Source of the DNA: Erysipelotrichaceae bacterium
Lineage (GTDB): Bacteria > Bacillota_I > Bacilli_A > Erysipelotrichales > Erysipelotrichaceae
Assembly: GCA_030536365.1 (NCBI GenBank)
Contig: JAUNQE010000002.1
Span: forward strand, 1 to 53,102
Reading direction: 5' to 3'
DNA length: 53,102 nucleotides
Part shown: positions 9,773 to 18,962 of the stretch, one piece after another
Numbering within the stretch: position 1 is the first letter of the stretch
Layout of the letters: each line of letters opens with the position of its first letter
Notes under the pieces: model-generated
Seen by the model: only the letters and a program-made list of their open reading frames with translations
What the model was told of the DNA's origin: nothing
The model's database searches: none
Translations under genes and position numbers: made by a program

Positions 9773-10132
9773 ATGGGTATTTACGGTTTAGGCATTATCG
9801 GTGCCTGCATGTTCGCCGGTTGCTTCCTCGGAAACCTGTTAGGTGCAGCTCTGGGACTTAACAGTGATGTCGGCGGTGTAGGCTTCGCTATGGTCTTCTT
9901 TATTCTTATTCAGGTTTATCTTGCAAAAACAGGAAAGAAACTTAATCCGAAAACAGAGGGTGGCATCGAATTCATTTCTGCTCTTTACATCCCGGTCGTA
10001 GTTGCTATGAGTATGAACCAGGACGTATACTCCGCTGTTGCTTCCGGTCTGGTTCCGATCATTTCCGGTATTCTCGCTGTCATCATTCCGCTTCTGACAA
10101 TTCCGCTTATCAGTAAGCTTGCGAAGGACTAA
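9773..10132 (+). CDS. madL: Malonate transporter subunit MadL-like
   Basis: Small integral membrane protein of 119 residues with four predicted helices, starting MGIYGLGIIGACMFAGCFLGN, the typical MadL opening. MadL and MadM together form the malonate:sodium symporter described in Malonomonas rubra. No malonate decarboxylase genes are visible in the window, so the substrate here is uncertain. A strong RBS (AAAGGAGAAAC) precedes the ATG. madM follows after 19 bases. Confidence 0.85.
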   Translation: MGIYGLGIIGACMFAGCFLGNLLGAALGLNSDVGGVGFAMVFFILIQVYLAKTGKKLNPKTEGGIEFISALYIPVVVAMSMNQDVYSAVASGLVPIISGILAVIIPLLTIPLISKLAKD

Positions 10133-10151
10133 TTAAGGGAGGAAACATTAA

Positions 10152-10979
10152 ATGACAATTTTTGCTAAAATGGCTTCCGGCTACGGCTTAGTCGGTTCCT
10201 TCATCCTTACTGCTGTTGTTACATTCCTCGGCTACAAAATCGCTGAGCTGATCGGTCAGAAGAGAATGGGTTCCGCTTTCGCGATCCTGTTAGCTCTGGT
10301 CGTTGCTTATATCGGTGGTGTCATCGCTCACAAGCAGTTAGACGCTGGTGTCCTGACATCCGCTTCCAAAGGTATCACAGACGTTGTTTACGCTGTTGGT
10401 TCCGGTGAATCCCTGAAGAAATATGCGATCTTCGGCGGTATCGGTATCCTCGGCGGCGGCATGATGCGTGACTTCGCAATCATCTCCACAGCTTGGGGTA
10501 TTGATCCGAAGAACCTGGTCAAGGCTGGTCTGGCTGGTATCGTTGCTCTGGCTCTTGGTCTTCTCTTCTCCTTCGTTATCGGTGTCGTTGTTGGTCTAGC
10601 ATTCGGTTACAGAGATGTTTACGAACTCGCTACTATCGGTGCCGGTGTTCAGACATTCGTTGTCGGCCCGGTCACAGGTGCTGCATTCGGCGTAAGCTCC
10701 GACGTTGTCGCTCTGTCCATCGCTGCTGGTGCTGTTAAGTCCATCGCTGCTATGATCATCGCTCCGCTGATCGCTAAGAAGATCAAGCTTGACAACCCGA
10801 CTGCTGCTATGATCTTTGGTGGTCTGATCGGCTCCACTTCCGGTACTGCCGGTGGTCTGGCTGCTGTTGACTCCAAGCTCGTTCCTTACGGTGCAATGGT
10901 CGCTACCTTCTACACAGGTCTCGGCTGCTTACTCACACCGACTGTCTTAACAGCAGCTCTCCGTCTGTTCATCCACTAA
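10152..10979 (+). CDS. madM: Malonate transporter subunit MadM-like
   Basis: Large membrane subunit (275 residues, about eight helices) of the MadLM transporter. Glycine- and alanine-rich helices, the GGGMMRDFAIISTAWG segment (about residues 97-113) and the long GAGVQTFVVGPVTGAAFGVSSDVVALS stretch in the middle are typical. Partner madL lies just upstream. RBS GGGAGGAAAC is present. A strong terminator follows. Confidence 0.85.
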   Translation: MTIFAKMASGYGLVGSFILTAVVTFLGYKIAELIGQKRMGSAFAILLALVVAYIGGVIAHKQLDAGVLTSASKGITDVVYAVGSGESLKKYAIFGGIGILGGGMMRDFAIISTAWGIDPKNLVKAGLAGIVALALGLLFSFVIGVVVGLAFGYRDVYELATIGAGVQTFVVGPVTGAAFGVSSDVVALSIAAGAVKSIAAMIIAPLIAKKIKLDNPTAAMIFGGLIGSTSGTAGGLAAVDSKLVPYGAMVATFYTGLGCLLTPTVLTAALRLFIH

Positions 10980-11013
10980 TCTGAATAACAACAGAGAACA
11001 AGCAAAGTATTTT

Positions 11014-11040
11014 AAAAGGCAACCTCATGGTTGCCTTTTT
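11014..11040 (+). terminator. Intrinsic terminator after madM
   Basis: An 11-bp stem AAAAGGCAACC, loop TCAT, complement and T-run. The A-run on the 5' side lets it also serve the convergent HAD gene on the minus strand. Confidence 0.9.
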
Positions 11041-11068
11041 TAGTGTTTGTTTCCGTAAATGAAGAACT

Positions 11069-11719
11069 CTAATCCAGATAGTTTTTCAGTTCACGAAGAT
11101 CTTTGATCTGCGCGACATCGTAATCACAGGGATGTCCGGTCGGATTGAACCAGACAGCTTTCATTCCCAGTTCAAGAGCACCCAGAATATCGCTGGTGAA
11201 TGTATCTCCGATGAACAGCACTTCCTCCGGAGCAACACCGAGATGTTCGCACGCGTTTAAGAAGATGCCCTTGTCCGGCTTGCGGGATTCGGCATCGTTT
11301 GAGCAGATCCGGTAATCAAAGTATCCGGCAAGTCCCGATGCGTCGATCTTTCCGTACTGACCGCGGGCGGATCCGTTCGTCACGATCCCCAGTTTGTAAT
11401 GGCCGTAAAGCTCCTTGACGATCTCTTCGGCTCCATCATAAAGAACCATGTTCTTGGCGCAGCGGTCGTTCCACCAGACATAGAACTCATCTTTGTCCGG
11501 TACATCGAGACCGTATTTTTTCTGGATGTTTTCCAGAATGAAACGCTTGGAGTAATAGCCTCTCATATCCCAGATCATACAGTCCTGGACGATCGCTTCC
11601 CGGTGCAGAGGATCAAGATCCGGTGTCAGGGAAGTGATGAGATCCATATAGGTACGGTAGGCATACTTGCGTCGCCAGCCCAGAGTTTCGTCAAAATCAA
11701 ATAATACAGCTTTCACCAT
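11069..11719 (-). CDS. HAD-superfamily phosphatase (YjjG/PhoE-like)
   Basis: Cytosolic haloacid dehalogenase-fold hydrolase with motif I DFDETLGW (nucleophile Asp near residue 8), motif II VTNGS (near 115), a KPDKGIF Lys region (about 147) and motif III IGDTFTSDILGA (near 170). The cap is alpha-helical (subclass I), as in nucleotide and phosphosugar phosphatases; the substrate cannot be told. A GTG lies 9 bases further upstream, but AGAGGTG is spaced 6 bases from ATG 11719, so that start is preferred. It is convergent with madLM. Confidence 0.82.
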   Translation of the reverse strand: MVKAVLFDFDETLGWRRKYAYRTYMDLITSLTPDLDPLHREAIVQDCMIWDMRGYYSKRFILENIQKKYGLDVPDKDEFYVWWNDRCAKNMVLYDGAEEIVKELYGHYKLGIVTNGSARGQYGKIDASGLAGYFDYRICSNDAESRKPDKGIFLNACEHLGVAPEEVLFIGDTFTSDILGALELGMKAVWFNPTGHPCDYDVAQIKDLRELKNYLD

Positions 11720-11878
11720 AGTTTTCACCTCTATCTGATTGTATCGGGTTTTCCGGGAAAAAGGTATAGGCTGTGTATAGGCCGGGTGTCGGAGGAGACT
11801 GTGAAAAATCTATCAGTGCCATTCTAAAAAAATGTATAATTATATCGAGCCTATGCTTGTTTTTAAGGAGGTATTTTT

Positions 11879-14506
11879 ATGCCGGAAAACAACAATACAG
11901 AAAACAAACGTCCGGTCTCCCGCCGCAGGAGAACAGTGACTTCAACTGTAGACAAAGTTGAAAAAAGAGGAAATGGTCTCGGTACCGGTAAGGTCGGTAA
12001 TGTAAACACGACAAACCGTCCCGGCTCTGCTAACGGTACTCAGCGGGAGTCTTCACAGAATACCCGCTCTTTCGGAAATCAGAGTCCGCGTCAGGAGTCT
12101 TCCTCCGGTCAGCGGATAAACTTTACACAGAACCGTCCGGGTTCCGGTTATCAGCAGGGACCGAATCTGCAGAACGCTTTCTCCTCCAGCAGATCCTCCA
12201 GATCCCGCCGCAGAGGTGTTCCGCTCTGGGTCATGCTGCTGATCTTCCTTCTGGTCTACTTCCTTCTTTCTGGCGGTCTGCGCAGCTGCTCGTCTTCGAA
12301 TAACTCCGCAGTAACACCGACACCGACACCGACACCGCAGGTCACTGCGAATCCGAAGCCGGCGCAGACGGCAGTTGCCTATTCCAAGCCGCAGACGACA
12401 TATCAGAATGTCAACACCAGCTCACTGAATACGACAGTCAGCGGCACTGCCAGAGAAAAATACACAAAGCTGAAAGGAAACGGCCAGGATACAGTCACGA
12501 TCATGCTGTATATGTGCGCTTCCGACCTTGAATCCAACTACGGTATGGCGACATCCGATCTGAACGAGATCCTTTATGCCGCGCATTCCGATAAAGTCAA
12601 TATCGTGATCGAGACAGGCGGCACCAGGAGATGGCGCAACTCTGTCATGTCCACCCAGTCCAACCAGCTCTGGCTGGTGAACCAGGGTGAACAGATCGGT
12701 CTTGTTCCGCTCGGAAACGTCGGTTCCCAGAACATGGCTGATCCGGAAAACCTCGCTTATTTCATCCAGCTCTGCGCGCAGAACTATCCGGCAGACCGTT
12801 ACATGCTGATCCTCTGGGATCACGGCGGCGGTTCTGTTCAGGGTTATGCGTATGATGAAGTGTATAACCGCGGAACGATGACTCTCGATAAGGTATACAG
12901 CGCTCTTGAAAAGGGCGGTGTGAAATTCGACTTCGTTGGTTTCGACGCCTGCCTGATGGCGACAGTTGAAACAGCCGTTGCCACAACACCGTTTGCCGAT
13001 TATCTGATCGCTTCCGAAGAGACCGAACCCGGTACCGGCTGGTATTACACGAACTGGCTGACATCCCTCGCAAACAACACATCCATCCCGACAACGGAAC
13101 TCGGTAAACAGATCATCGACGATTACACAGCCGCTTCCAAGCAGGCTGCCGGCCGTCAGGCTGTACAGACCACGCTGTCCCTGGTCGATCTCGCGGAATT
13201 TGACGCAGTCGTTCCGGCAGCACTCCGTGACTTCTCCAAAACGGTTACCGCTTCGGTCAAATCCGATGATTATATGACAGTCGCAAAGGCCCGCAGTGTT
13301 ACAAAGGAATTCTCCCAGCAGAACAAACTTGACCAGATCGACCTTGCGCACTTCTGCTCGAACTTCAGCACTCCTGAAGCAAAAACACTGCAGGATGCGA
13401 TCCTGAGCTGTGTCAAATACAACCGTACGGAGAACATTAAGAACTCTTATGGACTGAGCATCTACTTCCCGTACCGCGCCATCAACAAGGTATCGGCGAT
13501 CACCGGTATCTATGACCGCATCGGTATGGACAGTGAATACGCATCCGCTGTACGTTCCTTCGCAACACTGCAGAGTTCCGGTCAGGCAGTCACCCAGACT
13601 TCCACGAACAGCTTCTTTGATGTACTGGGCGGAGCACCGGTCTCCAACGGCACGACTTACAGCAGCGAGGACATCCTCAACCTGCTCCTCGGCAGCAGCG
13701 GCTACGATATCTCTTCGCTTTTAGGCGGCGGTACACAGGTCGTTGATTCCGACTCGCTTGACCTCTTCTCGATGCTCCTGGGCAGAAACCATCTGGATGC
13801 TTCCGCTCTGGAACTGACAGAAAAGAACGGCGAGACAGTTCTTGAACTCACTGACGAACAGTGGAAACTGGTCGACGATATCTACCTGAATGTCTGGGCA
13901 GACGACACCACCGGTTACATCGATCTCGGATATGATCCGTTCTTCGAGTTCAACGAGACCGGCGATCTGATCGTTGCGTACGATTCAACCTGGACGACTC
14001 TGAACGGCCATCTGGTCGCTTACTATCCGCTCGCAAACGAAGAAGTCAGTGACGCGGAATACACGCAGACCGGTTACATCCCGGCGATCCTGACGAACGC
14101 GGACGGTTCGCAGAGAGTGAATCTGCTCGTTCAGTTTGACCAGGATAACCCGGACGGTTTCGTTCTCGGCGCACAGGTCGTTTATGACGATGGTGTTCTG
14201 GCAAAGGACCTGATCCAGATCGCGAAGGGCGATAAGATCGATTTCCTCTGTGATTACTATGATTACAACGGAAACTATCAGGATACCTATTATCTTGGCG
14301 ATACACTGACAGTCGGTGAAGGCACCGGCGAATACGCAGATGCAGTATTTGCATCCGATCTCGGTGACGACGCGACCACACAGACGGAAAAAGGTCTGCT
14401 CGAAGTCGGCCTGGGTTCGATCGAGAATACAGATCTGCACTTCTGCTACATGCTGAGAGATGTATACGGCTCGCAGATGTGGACACCTGTTCAGGTAGCC
14501 AAGTAA
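11879..14506 (+). CDS. Membrane-anchored clostripain-family (C11) cysteine peptidase
   Basis: An 875-residue protein. Residues 1-112 are a basic, Ser/Arg/Gln-rich cytoplasmic tail, residues 115-132 a membrane helix, then a Pro/Thr linker (TPTPTPTP) and a peptidase C11 domain. The catalytic His315 lies in LILWDHGGG and Cys358 in GFDACLMA, as in clostripain and PmC11. A C-terminal beta-rich region of about 250 residues (after residue 620) is of unknown role. Homologues are usually secreted Arg/Lys-specific endopeptidases that self-process. A leader with a TATAAT box at about 11830 precedes the RBS AAGGAGG. Confidence 0.88.
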   Translation: MPENNNTENKRPVSRRRRTVTSTVDKVEKRGNGLGTGKVGNVNTTNRPGSANGTQRESSQNTRSFGNQSPRQESSSGQRINFTQNRPGSGYQQGPNLQNAFSSSRSSRSRRRGVPLWVMLLIFLLVYFLLSGGLRSCSSSNNSAVTPTPTPTPQVTANPKPAQTAVAYSKPQTTYQNVNTSSLNTTVSGTAREKYTKLKGNGQDTVTIMLYMCASDLESNYGMATSDLNEILYAAHSDKVNIVIETGGTRRWRNSVMSTQSNQLWLVNQGEQIGLVPLGNVGSQNMADPENLAYFIQLCAQNYPADRYMLILWDHGGGSVQGYAYDEVYNRGTMTLDKVYSALEKGGVKFDFVGFDACLMATVETAVATTPFADYLIASEETEPGTGWYYTNWLTSLANNTSIPTTELGKQIIDDYTAASKQAAGRQAVQTTLSLVDLAEFDAVVPAALRDFSKTVTASVKSDDYMTVAKARSVTKEFSQQNKLDQIDLAHFCSNFSTPEAKTLQDAILSCVKYNRTENIKNSYGLSIYFPYRAINKVSAITGIYDRIGMDSEYASAVRSFATLQSSGQAVTQTSTNSFFDVLGGAPVSNGTTYSSEDILNLLLGSSGYDISSLLGGGTQVVDSDSLDLFSMLLGRNHLDASALELTEKNGETVLELTDEQWKLVDDIYLNVWADDTTGYIDLGYDPFFEFNETGDLIVAYDSTWTTLNGHLVAYYPLANEEVSDAEYTQTGYIPAILTNADGSQRVNLLVQFDQDNPDGFVLGAQVVYDDGVLAKDLIQIAKGDKIDFLCDYYDYNGNYQDTYYLGDTLTVGEGTGEYADAVFASDLGDDATTQTEKGLLEVGLGSIENTDLHFCYMLRDVYGSQMWTPVQVAK

Positions 14507-14576
14507 AACAGCCATTGATGCATTAATGTGCAATATCCGTATTTTCCACAGAAATACGGCACATTCAATTGACGAA

Positions 14577-14620
14577 AAGGCAGCAATTACATATAATAAT
14601 TGTTGCCTTATTATTTTTTT
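14577..14620 (+). terminator. Intrinsic terminator upstream of rplM
   Basis: A 13-bp stem (AAGGCAGCAATTA with one G-U pair), 7-base loop and T-rich tail. It could end the peptidase transcript or attenuate the ribosomal protein operon, since it lies only 37 bases before rplM. A second small hairpin (CCGTATTT/AAATACGG) is at 14537-14559. Confidence 0.8.
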
Positions 14621-14656
14621 GTAGCCCCGGAAACTACATAGAGAAAGAGGTATACT

Positions 14657-15085
14657 ATGCGTCAAACTACGATGCTTAAAGCAGAAGAAGTGAAGAAAGA
14701 CTGGTATGTCGTTGATGCAACAGGAATGACTCTTGGTCGCTTAGCTACCAAGGTTGCTACTGTTCTGCGCGGCAAAAACAAGCCGACCTTCACTCCCCAC
14801 GTTGACTGCGGTGACTATGTTATCGTCATCAACGCCGACAAAGTCGTTTACAGCGGCGATCAGGAAAACAAGAAAGTCTACTACCATCACTCCGGATATC
14901 CGGGAGGACTGAAATCCAAGACGATCGGTGAACGTATGAGAAAAGATCCGGCCGGCTTAGTAGAAGGTGCGATCCAGGGCATGCTTCCGCATAACAAGCT
15001 CGGCAACAAGATCCGTCATCATGTCTTCGTATACGCAGGTCCGGAACATCCGCATGCTGCTCAGAAACCAATGGAGCTGAAATAG
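14657..15085 (+). CDS. rplM: 50S ribosomal protein L13
   Basis: Binds 23S rRNA early in large-subunit assembly. The 142-residue length is standard and the conserved motifs [34 protein letters not shown] and GMLPHNKLG are all present. It forms the classic rplM-rpsI operon with the gene 12 bases downstream. RBS AAAGAGG. Confidence 0.98.
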   Translation: MRQTTMLKAEEVKKDWYVVDATGMTLGRLATKVATVLRGKNKPTFTPHVDCGDYVIVINADKVVYSGDQENKKVYYHHSGYPGGLKSKTIGERMRKDPAGLVEGAIQGMLPHNKLGNKIRHHVFVYAGPEHPHAAQKPMELK

Positions 15086-15097
15086 AAAGGATAAACT

Positions 15098-15502
15098 ATG
15101 GCTAAAAAGAAGAATAGTGTATCTTACATGGGTACAGGAAGAAGAAAATCTTCCGTTGCACGCGTCTATTTAACTCCTGGTACAGGCAAGATCATGGTTG
15201 GTGAAAAGACTCTTGAAGAGTATCTCCCGCAGGAGATCCTCCGCATGGTCGTCAAATCACCGCTGGTCCTGACAGAAACTGAAGGCCAGTACGACGTTTA
15301 CATCAACGTCTACGGCGGCGGTTACACAGGTCAGGCTGGCGCTATGCGTCATGGTATTGCAAGAGCACTGCTCGAAGCTGGTTCCGATTTCCGTCCGGCG
15401 CTGAAGAGCGCAGGCTTCCTCACACGTGATCCGCGTGAAAAGGAAAGAAAGAAATACGGTCTCAAAAAAGCGAGAAGAGCTCCGCAGTTCTCCAAGCGTT
15501 AA
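15098..15502 (+). CDS. rpsI: 30S ribosomal protein S9
   Basis: Small-subunit protein whose C-terminal tail reaches the P-site tRNA. It has the [14 protein letters not shown] opening, the [19 protein letters not shown] core and the basic [11 protein letters not shown] ending. Length 134. Translated with rplM; RBS AAAGGA. Confidence 0.98.
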   Translation: MAKKKNSVSYMGTGRRKSSVARVYLTPGTGKIMVGEKTLEEYLPQEILRMVVKSPLVLTETEGQYDVYINVYGGGYTGQAGAMRHGIARALLEAGSDFRPALKSAGFLTRDPREKERKKYGLKKARRAPQFSKR

Positions 15503-15523
15503 GCGATTTTATCAAAGCTGCAA

Positions 15524-15562
15524 AAAAGCCCTGCATTCCTTATGGTCTGCAGGGTTTTTCTT
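15524..15562 (+). terminator. Intrinsic terminator after rpsI
   Basis: A 12-bp stem around CCCTGCA/TGCAGGG with one wobble pair, an 11-base loop and a T-run, 20 bases after rpsI. Confidence 0.88.
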
Positions 15563-15636
15563 TTGCATTGGGTCTTCCCGAAATCGGTCAATGGCCGTAT
15601 GATGAAATTGACCGAAGCGGTTAACAGAGGCACATA

Positions 15637-16281
15637 ATGAATCCGAAATTTTTCACTCTTCCCAAGGAAAAACAGCAGGCGATACTGAATGCCGGTTTTC
15701 GTGTGTTTTCCCGGAGCAGTTATAAAAAGAGCCCCATGAGCGAGATCGCCGCTGCCGCCGGCATCAGCAAGGCTCTCCTGTTTCATTATTTTCACAATAA
15801 GAAGGAGCTCTATCTTTTTCTCTGGGACACCTGCGCCAGGATCACGGTAGAAGAAATGACCCGCAGCGGCGCGTATGAACAGACGGATCTTTTCGGCAGC
15901 ATGGAACACGGTATGCAGGCGAAGCTGCGCCTGATGCGCCGGTATCCGGATATCGGCGTCTTTGCCGTACGCGCCTTTTATGAAAAAGACTCGGAAGTCT
16001 GTATGGACATCCAGGCAAGCATGAGCAAATATCTTGAAGCGCACGCAGCCAAGAAGCTTCAGAAGATCGATCCGGAGGACTTTATTCCCGGGATCGATCT
16101 GCAGATGATGTATAAGGAAATGTACTGGGCATCGGAAGGATGCTTGTGGGAATATATCCAGCGCGGATTCACCGATACGAAGGCGATGGAAAAAGACTTC
16201 CGCGCTCTGCTGGATTTCTGGAAAAGCGTCTATCTGCGAAAAGAGAGGAAGGATCTGCAGGATGATCAGAAAGTCGTATGA
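15637..16281 (+). CDS. TetR/AcrR-family transcriptional regulator
   Basis: A 214-residue regulator with an N-terminal helix-turn-helix (residues about 10-55: SEIAAAAGISKALLFHYFHNKKELY, the typical TetR recognition helix). The C-terminal ligand domain is helical and variable. It heads a three-gene operon and overlaps the alpha/beta hydrolase gene by 20 bases, so it probably controls that operon, itself included. RBS AGAGG. Confidence 0.88.
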   Translation: MNPKFFTLPKEKQQAILNAGFRVFSRSSYKKSPMSEIAAAAGISKALLFHYFHNKKELYLFLWDTCARITVEEMTRSGAYEQTDLFGSMEHGMQAKLRLMRRYPDIGVFAVRAFYEKDSEVCMDIQASMSKYLEAHAAKKLQKIDPEDFIPGIDLQMMYKEMYWASEGCLWEYIQRGFTDTKAMEKDFRALLDFWKSVYLRKERKDLQDDQKVV

Positions 16282-17083
16282 AACCCCTCTGGGAATGATC
16301 CGCTACTGGACGAATGAAGACCGGACGGAAGAAAGCGCGCTGGTCTTTCTTCCCGGTCTGACAGCTGATCATCATCTGTTTGACAAACAGTTCGAGGCAT
16401 TTGAAGAAGAATTCCGTATCCTCAGCTGGGACGCGCCCGGGCATGCGGAGTCAAGGCCGTTCACCCTGGACTTTTCGCTTATGGATAAAGCCGTATGGCT
16501 TCATGAGATCCTGCAGAAAGAGGGCATCAAACATCCTGTTCTGATCGGACAGTCGATGGGCGGTTATGTATCTCAATGCTTCCTGGAAAAGTATCCCGGA
16601 GAAGCGGCGGGCTTCATCTCGATCGATTCCGCTCCCTTGAAAAGGCAGTATGTAACAGCCGCGGAGATCTGGGCCTTAAAGAGAACAGAACCTATGTACA
16701 GAGCTTTCCCCTGGGGATCTTTGCGAAAACTGGCGATCGAAGGCTGTTCAAAGACTGAATACGGCCGCAAACTCATGGAACAATTCGTTGATTCTTATAC
16801 GAAGGATGAGTACTGCAGCCTGTCCGGCCACGGGATGAAACTGCTGGCAGAGGCCATGGAAGCAGATCTTCCCTATGCGATCGACTGCCCGGCGGTCCTG
16901 ATCTGCGGAGAGAAGGATCAGGCCGGTTCCGCAAAAAGCTATAACCGCCGATGGGCGAAAAAAGAAGGCCTCCCGGTCTTCTGGATCAAAGATGCCGGTC
17001 ATAACGCCAATACCGACAAACCGGAAGAAGTCAATCAGATCATCCGCGAGTTTGTCCGGAAATTAAAGGAGGATCCGCAATGA
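16262..17083 (+). CDS. Alpha/beta-fold hydrolase
   Basis: A 273-residue serine hydrolase. The nucleophile elbow GQSMGG gives Ser (near residue 101), the acid is probably Asp in ICGEKDQAG (near 219) and the catalytic His lies in DAGHNAN (near 247). It resembles the small esterase/lipase (MenH/YbfF) group. Substrate unknown. It overlaps the TetR gene upstream and, by 4 bases (ATGA), the methyltransferase gene downstream; the three are surely one operon. Confidence 0.87.
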   Translation: MIRKSYETPLGMIRYWTNEDRTEESALVFLPGLTADHHLFDKQFEAFEEEFRILSWDAPGHAESRPFTLDFSLMDKAVWLHEILQKEGIKHPVLIGQSMGGYVSQCFLEKYPGEAAGFISIDSAPLKRQYVTAAEIWALKRTEPMYRAFPWGSLRKLAIEGCSKTEYGRKLMEQFVDSYTKDEYCSLSGHGMKLLAEAMEADLPYAIDCPAVLICGEKDQAGSAKSYNRRWAKKEGLPVFWIKDAGHNANTDKPEEVNQIIREFVRKLKEDPQ

Positions 17084-17751
17084 ACAGAGGCCTTTTCCTG
17101 AAAGCGATCACTAGGTTTTCCGCAGGTCTGCTGCTCGTCGGTCTTCTGCTTTTTCTGCCTGCCGGGACTTTCCGCTATCCGCAGGCATGGCTGCTTACGG
17201 GCATCCTGTTCGTCCCGATGTTCATCGCGGGACTTGTCATGCTGAAGAAGAATCCGGAGCTGTTGAAGAAACGTCTGAACCTGAAGGAGAAGGAAACGGA
17301 GCAGAAGGAAGCGATCCTTTTCAGCGGGATCATGTTTATCGCTGCTTTTGTTGCTGCGGGCTTAAGCTTCCGTTACGGGTGGCTGATGCTTCCTTTCCCG
17401 GTCAGCATCTTCTTTGCGGTCGTTTTCCTGGCGGCCTACGCGCTTTACGCCGAGGTCCTGCGGGAGAATACCTATCTTTCCCGGACGATCGAGGTGCAGG
17501 AAGGCCAGAAAGTGATCGACACCGGTCTTTACGGGATCGTGCGTCATCCCATGTATATGGCGACCGTCTTTCTGTTTCTCGCGATGCCGCTGGTGCTGGG
17601 GTCTGTCATCTCTTTTGTGATCATGCTTGCGTATATTCCGATCATCATCAAACGGATCCGTAATGAAGAAGAGGTCCTGACAAAAGATCTGCCGGGCTAC
17701 GAGGCATATAAAAAGAAAGTGAAGTACAGACTGATCCCGTTCATCTGGTAA
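17080..17751 (+). CDS. Isoprenylcysteine carboxyl methyltransferase-family membrane protein
   Basis: A 223-residue protein with about five membrane helices and the C-terminal motif RHPMYMATVFLFLAMPLVLGS (about residues 155-175), followed by RIRNEEEVLTKDLPGYEAYKKKV. This is the SAM-binding signature of the ICMT/PEMT fold. Bacterial members methylate mostly unknown small or lipid substrates. It overlaps the hydrolase gene by ATGA. Confidence 0.85.
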   Translation: MNRGLFLKAITRFSAGLLLVGLLLFLPAGTFRYPQAWLLTGILFVPMFIAGLVMLKKNPELLKKRLNLKEKETEQKEAILFSGIMFIAAFVAAGLSFRYGWLMLPFPVSIFFAVVFLAAYALYAEVLRENTYLSRTIEVQEGQKVIDTGLYGIVRHPMYMATVFLFLAMPLVLGSVISFVIMLAYIPIIIKRIRNEEEVLTKDLPGYEAYKKKVKYRLIPFIW

Positions 17752-17762
17752 AACAAAAGAAA

Positions 17763-17782
17763 AACCTGCCATCAGGCAGGTT
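17763..17782. terminator. Bidirectional terminator
   Basis: Perfect 8-bp stem AACCTGCC/GGCAGGTT with a 4-base loop between two convergent genes; A-rich before and T-rich after, so it can work on both strands. Confidence 0.85.
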
Positions 17783-17788
17783 CGTTTA

Positions 17789-18439
17789 TCAGTAGCTGTT
17801 TTCGTAAGTGAAGATGTCCAGATTATCGAATTCGACATCTTCTTTTTCTTCGTAAGTGACACGGTGCTCATTGAGTTCACTGCCGACTTTTTCGACTTTC
17901 TCGATCGAGCCGTTAAAATAGCTCAGGACATTGAAGTTTCCGTAAAGGGTGAAAGTCTGACGGCCGAAATAGTTTCTCGCGGTCTCGACATCGACGACGA
18001 ATTCGATCACGGAATCATCGACCAGGTGGTAGCAGCCGTTCACGGTGTCTTCATCCGCTTTTTCTTCGACCTTGACCAGCGGCAGGACAACTCCTGTATC
18101 CAGTGTGAAGTAATAGCGGTCACCGATCACACCGTAATAGGAACCCAGTGCCACACCGATAAACCCGTCCTCGTCCACGAGCAGTCCGCTGTCATCGAGA
18201 GCCATATGCTGACGGATGTACCAGTACTGTGTGGAGCTTGGCGAGGTTATCATTTTCCAGTCCATGTAGGATTTTACGGAGCTGTAGGAACAGACACCGA
18301 CTTCCTCGCTTTCGTATTCCTTCTGATAATCGAATACGACGTTCGGATCGAAATCCTCCCATTCGCTGCTGTCGGCGAAACCGCACAGGCAGACGATCAT
18401 CAGCAGAACAAAAAAGCTTCTGCAGAATTTTTTGAGCAT
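17789..18439 (-). CDS. Secreted protein of unknown function
   Basis: 216 residues with a signal peptide (LKKFCRSFFVLLMIVCLCGF). The mature part carries a well-formed segment, residues about 95-150, with GFIGVALGSYYG, YYFTLDTGVVLPLV, EEKAD and SVIEFVVD. The spaced Asp and Gly residues remind one of secreted double-psi barrel (3D-like) domains, but I cannot assign a family. The start ATG 18439 lies exactly 6 bases after a perfect TATAAT (18446-18451, minus strand), without a ribosome binding site: a probable leaderless transcript. Confidence 0.7.
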   Translation of the reverse strand: MLKKFCRSFFVLLMIVCLCGFADSSEWEDFDPNVVFDYQKEYESEEVGVCSYSSVKSYMDWKMITSPSSTQYWYIRQHMALDDSGLLVDEDGFIGVALGSYYGVIGDRYYFTLDTGVVLPLVKVEEKADEDTVNGCYHLVDDSVIEFVVDVETARNYFGRQTFTLYGNFNVLSYFNGSIEKVEKVGSELNEHRVTYEEKEDVEFDNLDIFTYENSY

Positions 18440-18446
18440 ACTCGTA

Positions 18447-18962
18447 TTATACACCTATTTCCTTTTTGAACGCTACTCCCCAGGCGTCTTTCAGCTTTTC
18501 AAGGGTCCAGGCGGCATTTGCCGGGGAGGTGGAGGGGAGCTTCAGTACTTCGATCTTAAGATCTCCGTGATATTTCATGAAGTATTTATACGATGCTGCG
18601 CCGTTGCAGCAGATCGTCCGGATCTCTGTTCCGGAAAGGATCCCGGGAATATCCGCCGGTACGACATTGCGGATGTGCGCGTCGGAGGAACCGAGGATCT
18701 CGCAGCTCTCGATGCTGTCATACATGGCGATATGGTGTCTTTCAAGGAGCTTCTTCTTTGTTTCGATATCTTCCAGGGCAGGAACCTCTTCCTTCAACAG
18801 GCCCGCCAGCAAAGGCCAGAAACGGTTCTGCGGGTGTCCGTAGAAAAACTGTTGCGCGCGTGAGCGGACGGAAGGGAAGGAACCCAGGATCAGGATCTGT
18901 GAATCCGGTCTTACGAACGGTCCGAAGCCGTGGTCGATCTTCTGATATTCGCTGTTTTTCAT
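18447..18962 (-). CDS. Uracil/hypoxanthine-DNA glycosylase (Mug-like, COG3663)
   Basis: DNA repair enzyme of the uracil-DNA glycosylase superfamily, 171 residues. The opening GPFVRPDSQILILGSFPSVRSRAQQ contains the family's GSFPS active-site loop, followed by FYGHPQNRFWPLL, both typical of the DNA-deoxyinosine glycosylase group. A C-terminal LPSTSPANA motif matches the DNA-binding loop. It starts inside the end of the phosphatase gene (ATGA overlap), so the two are translationally coupled. Confidence 0.85.
   Translation of the reverse strand: MKNSEYQKIDHGFGPFVRPDSQILILGSFPSVRSRAQQFFYGHPQNRFWPLLAGLLKEEVPALEDIETKKKLLERHHIAMYDSIESCEILGSSDAHIRNVVPADIPGILSGTEIRTICCNGAASYKYFMKYHGDLKIEVLKLPSTSPANAAWTLEKLKDAWGVAFKKEIGV

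Noticed and set aside
12422-13351. Long open frame antisense to the clostripain-like peptidase
   Set aside because: No motifs and no start signals; the plus-strand gene has intact catalytic His and Cys motifs.
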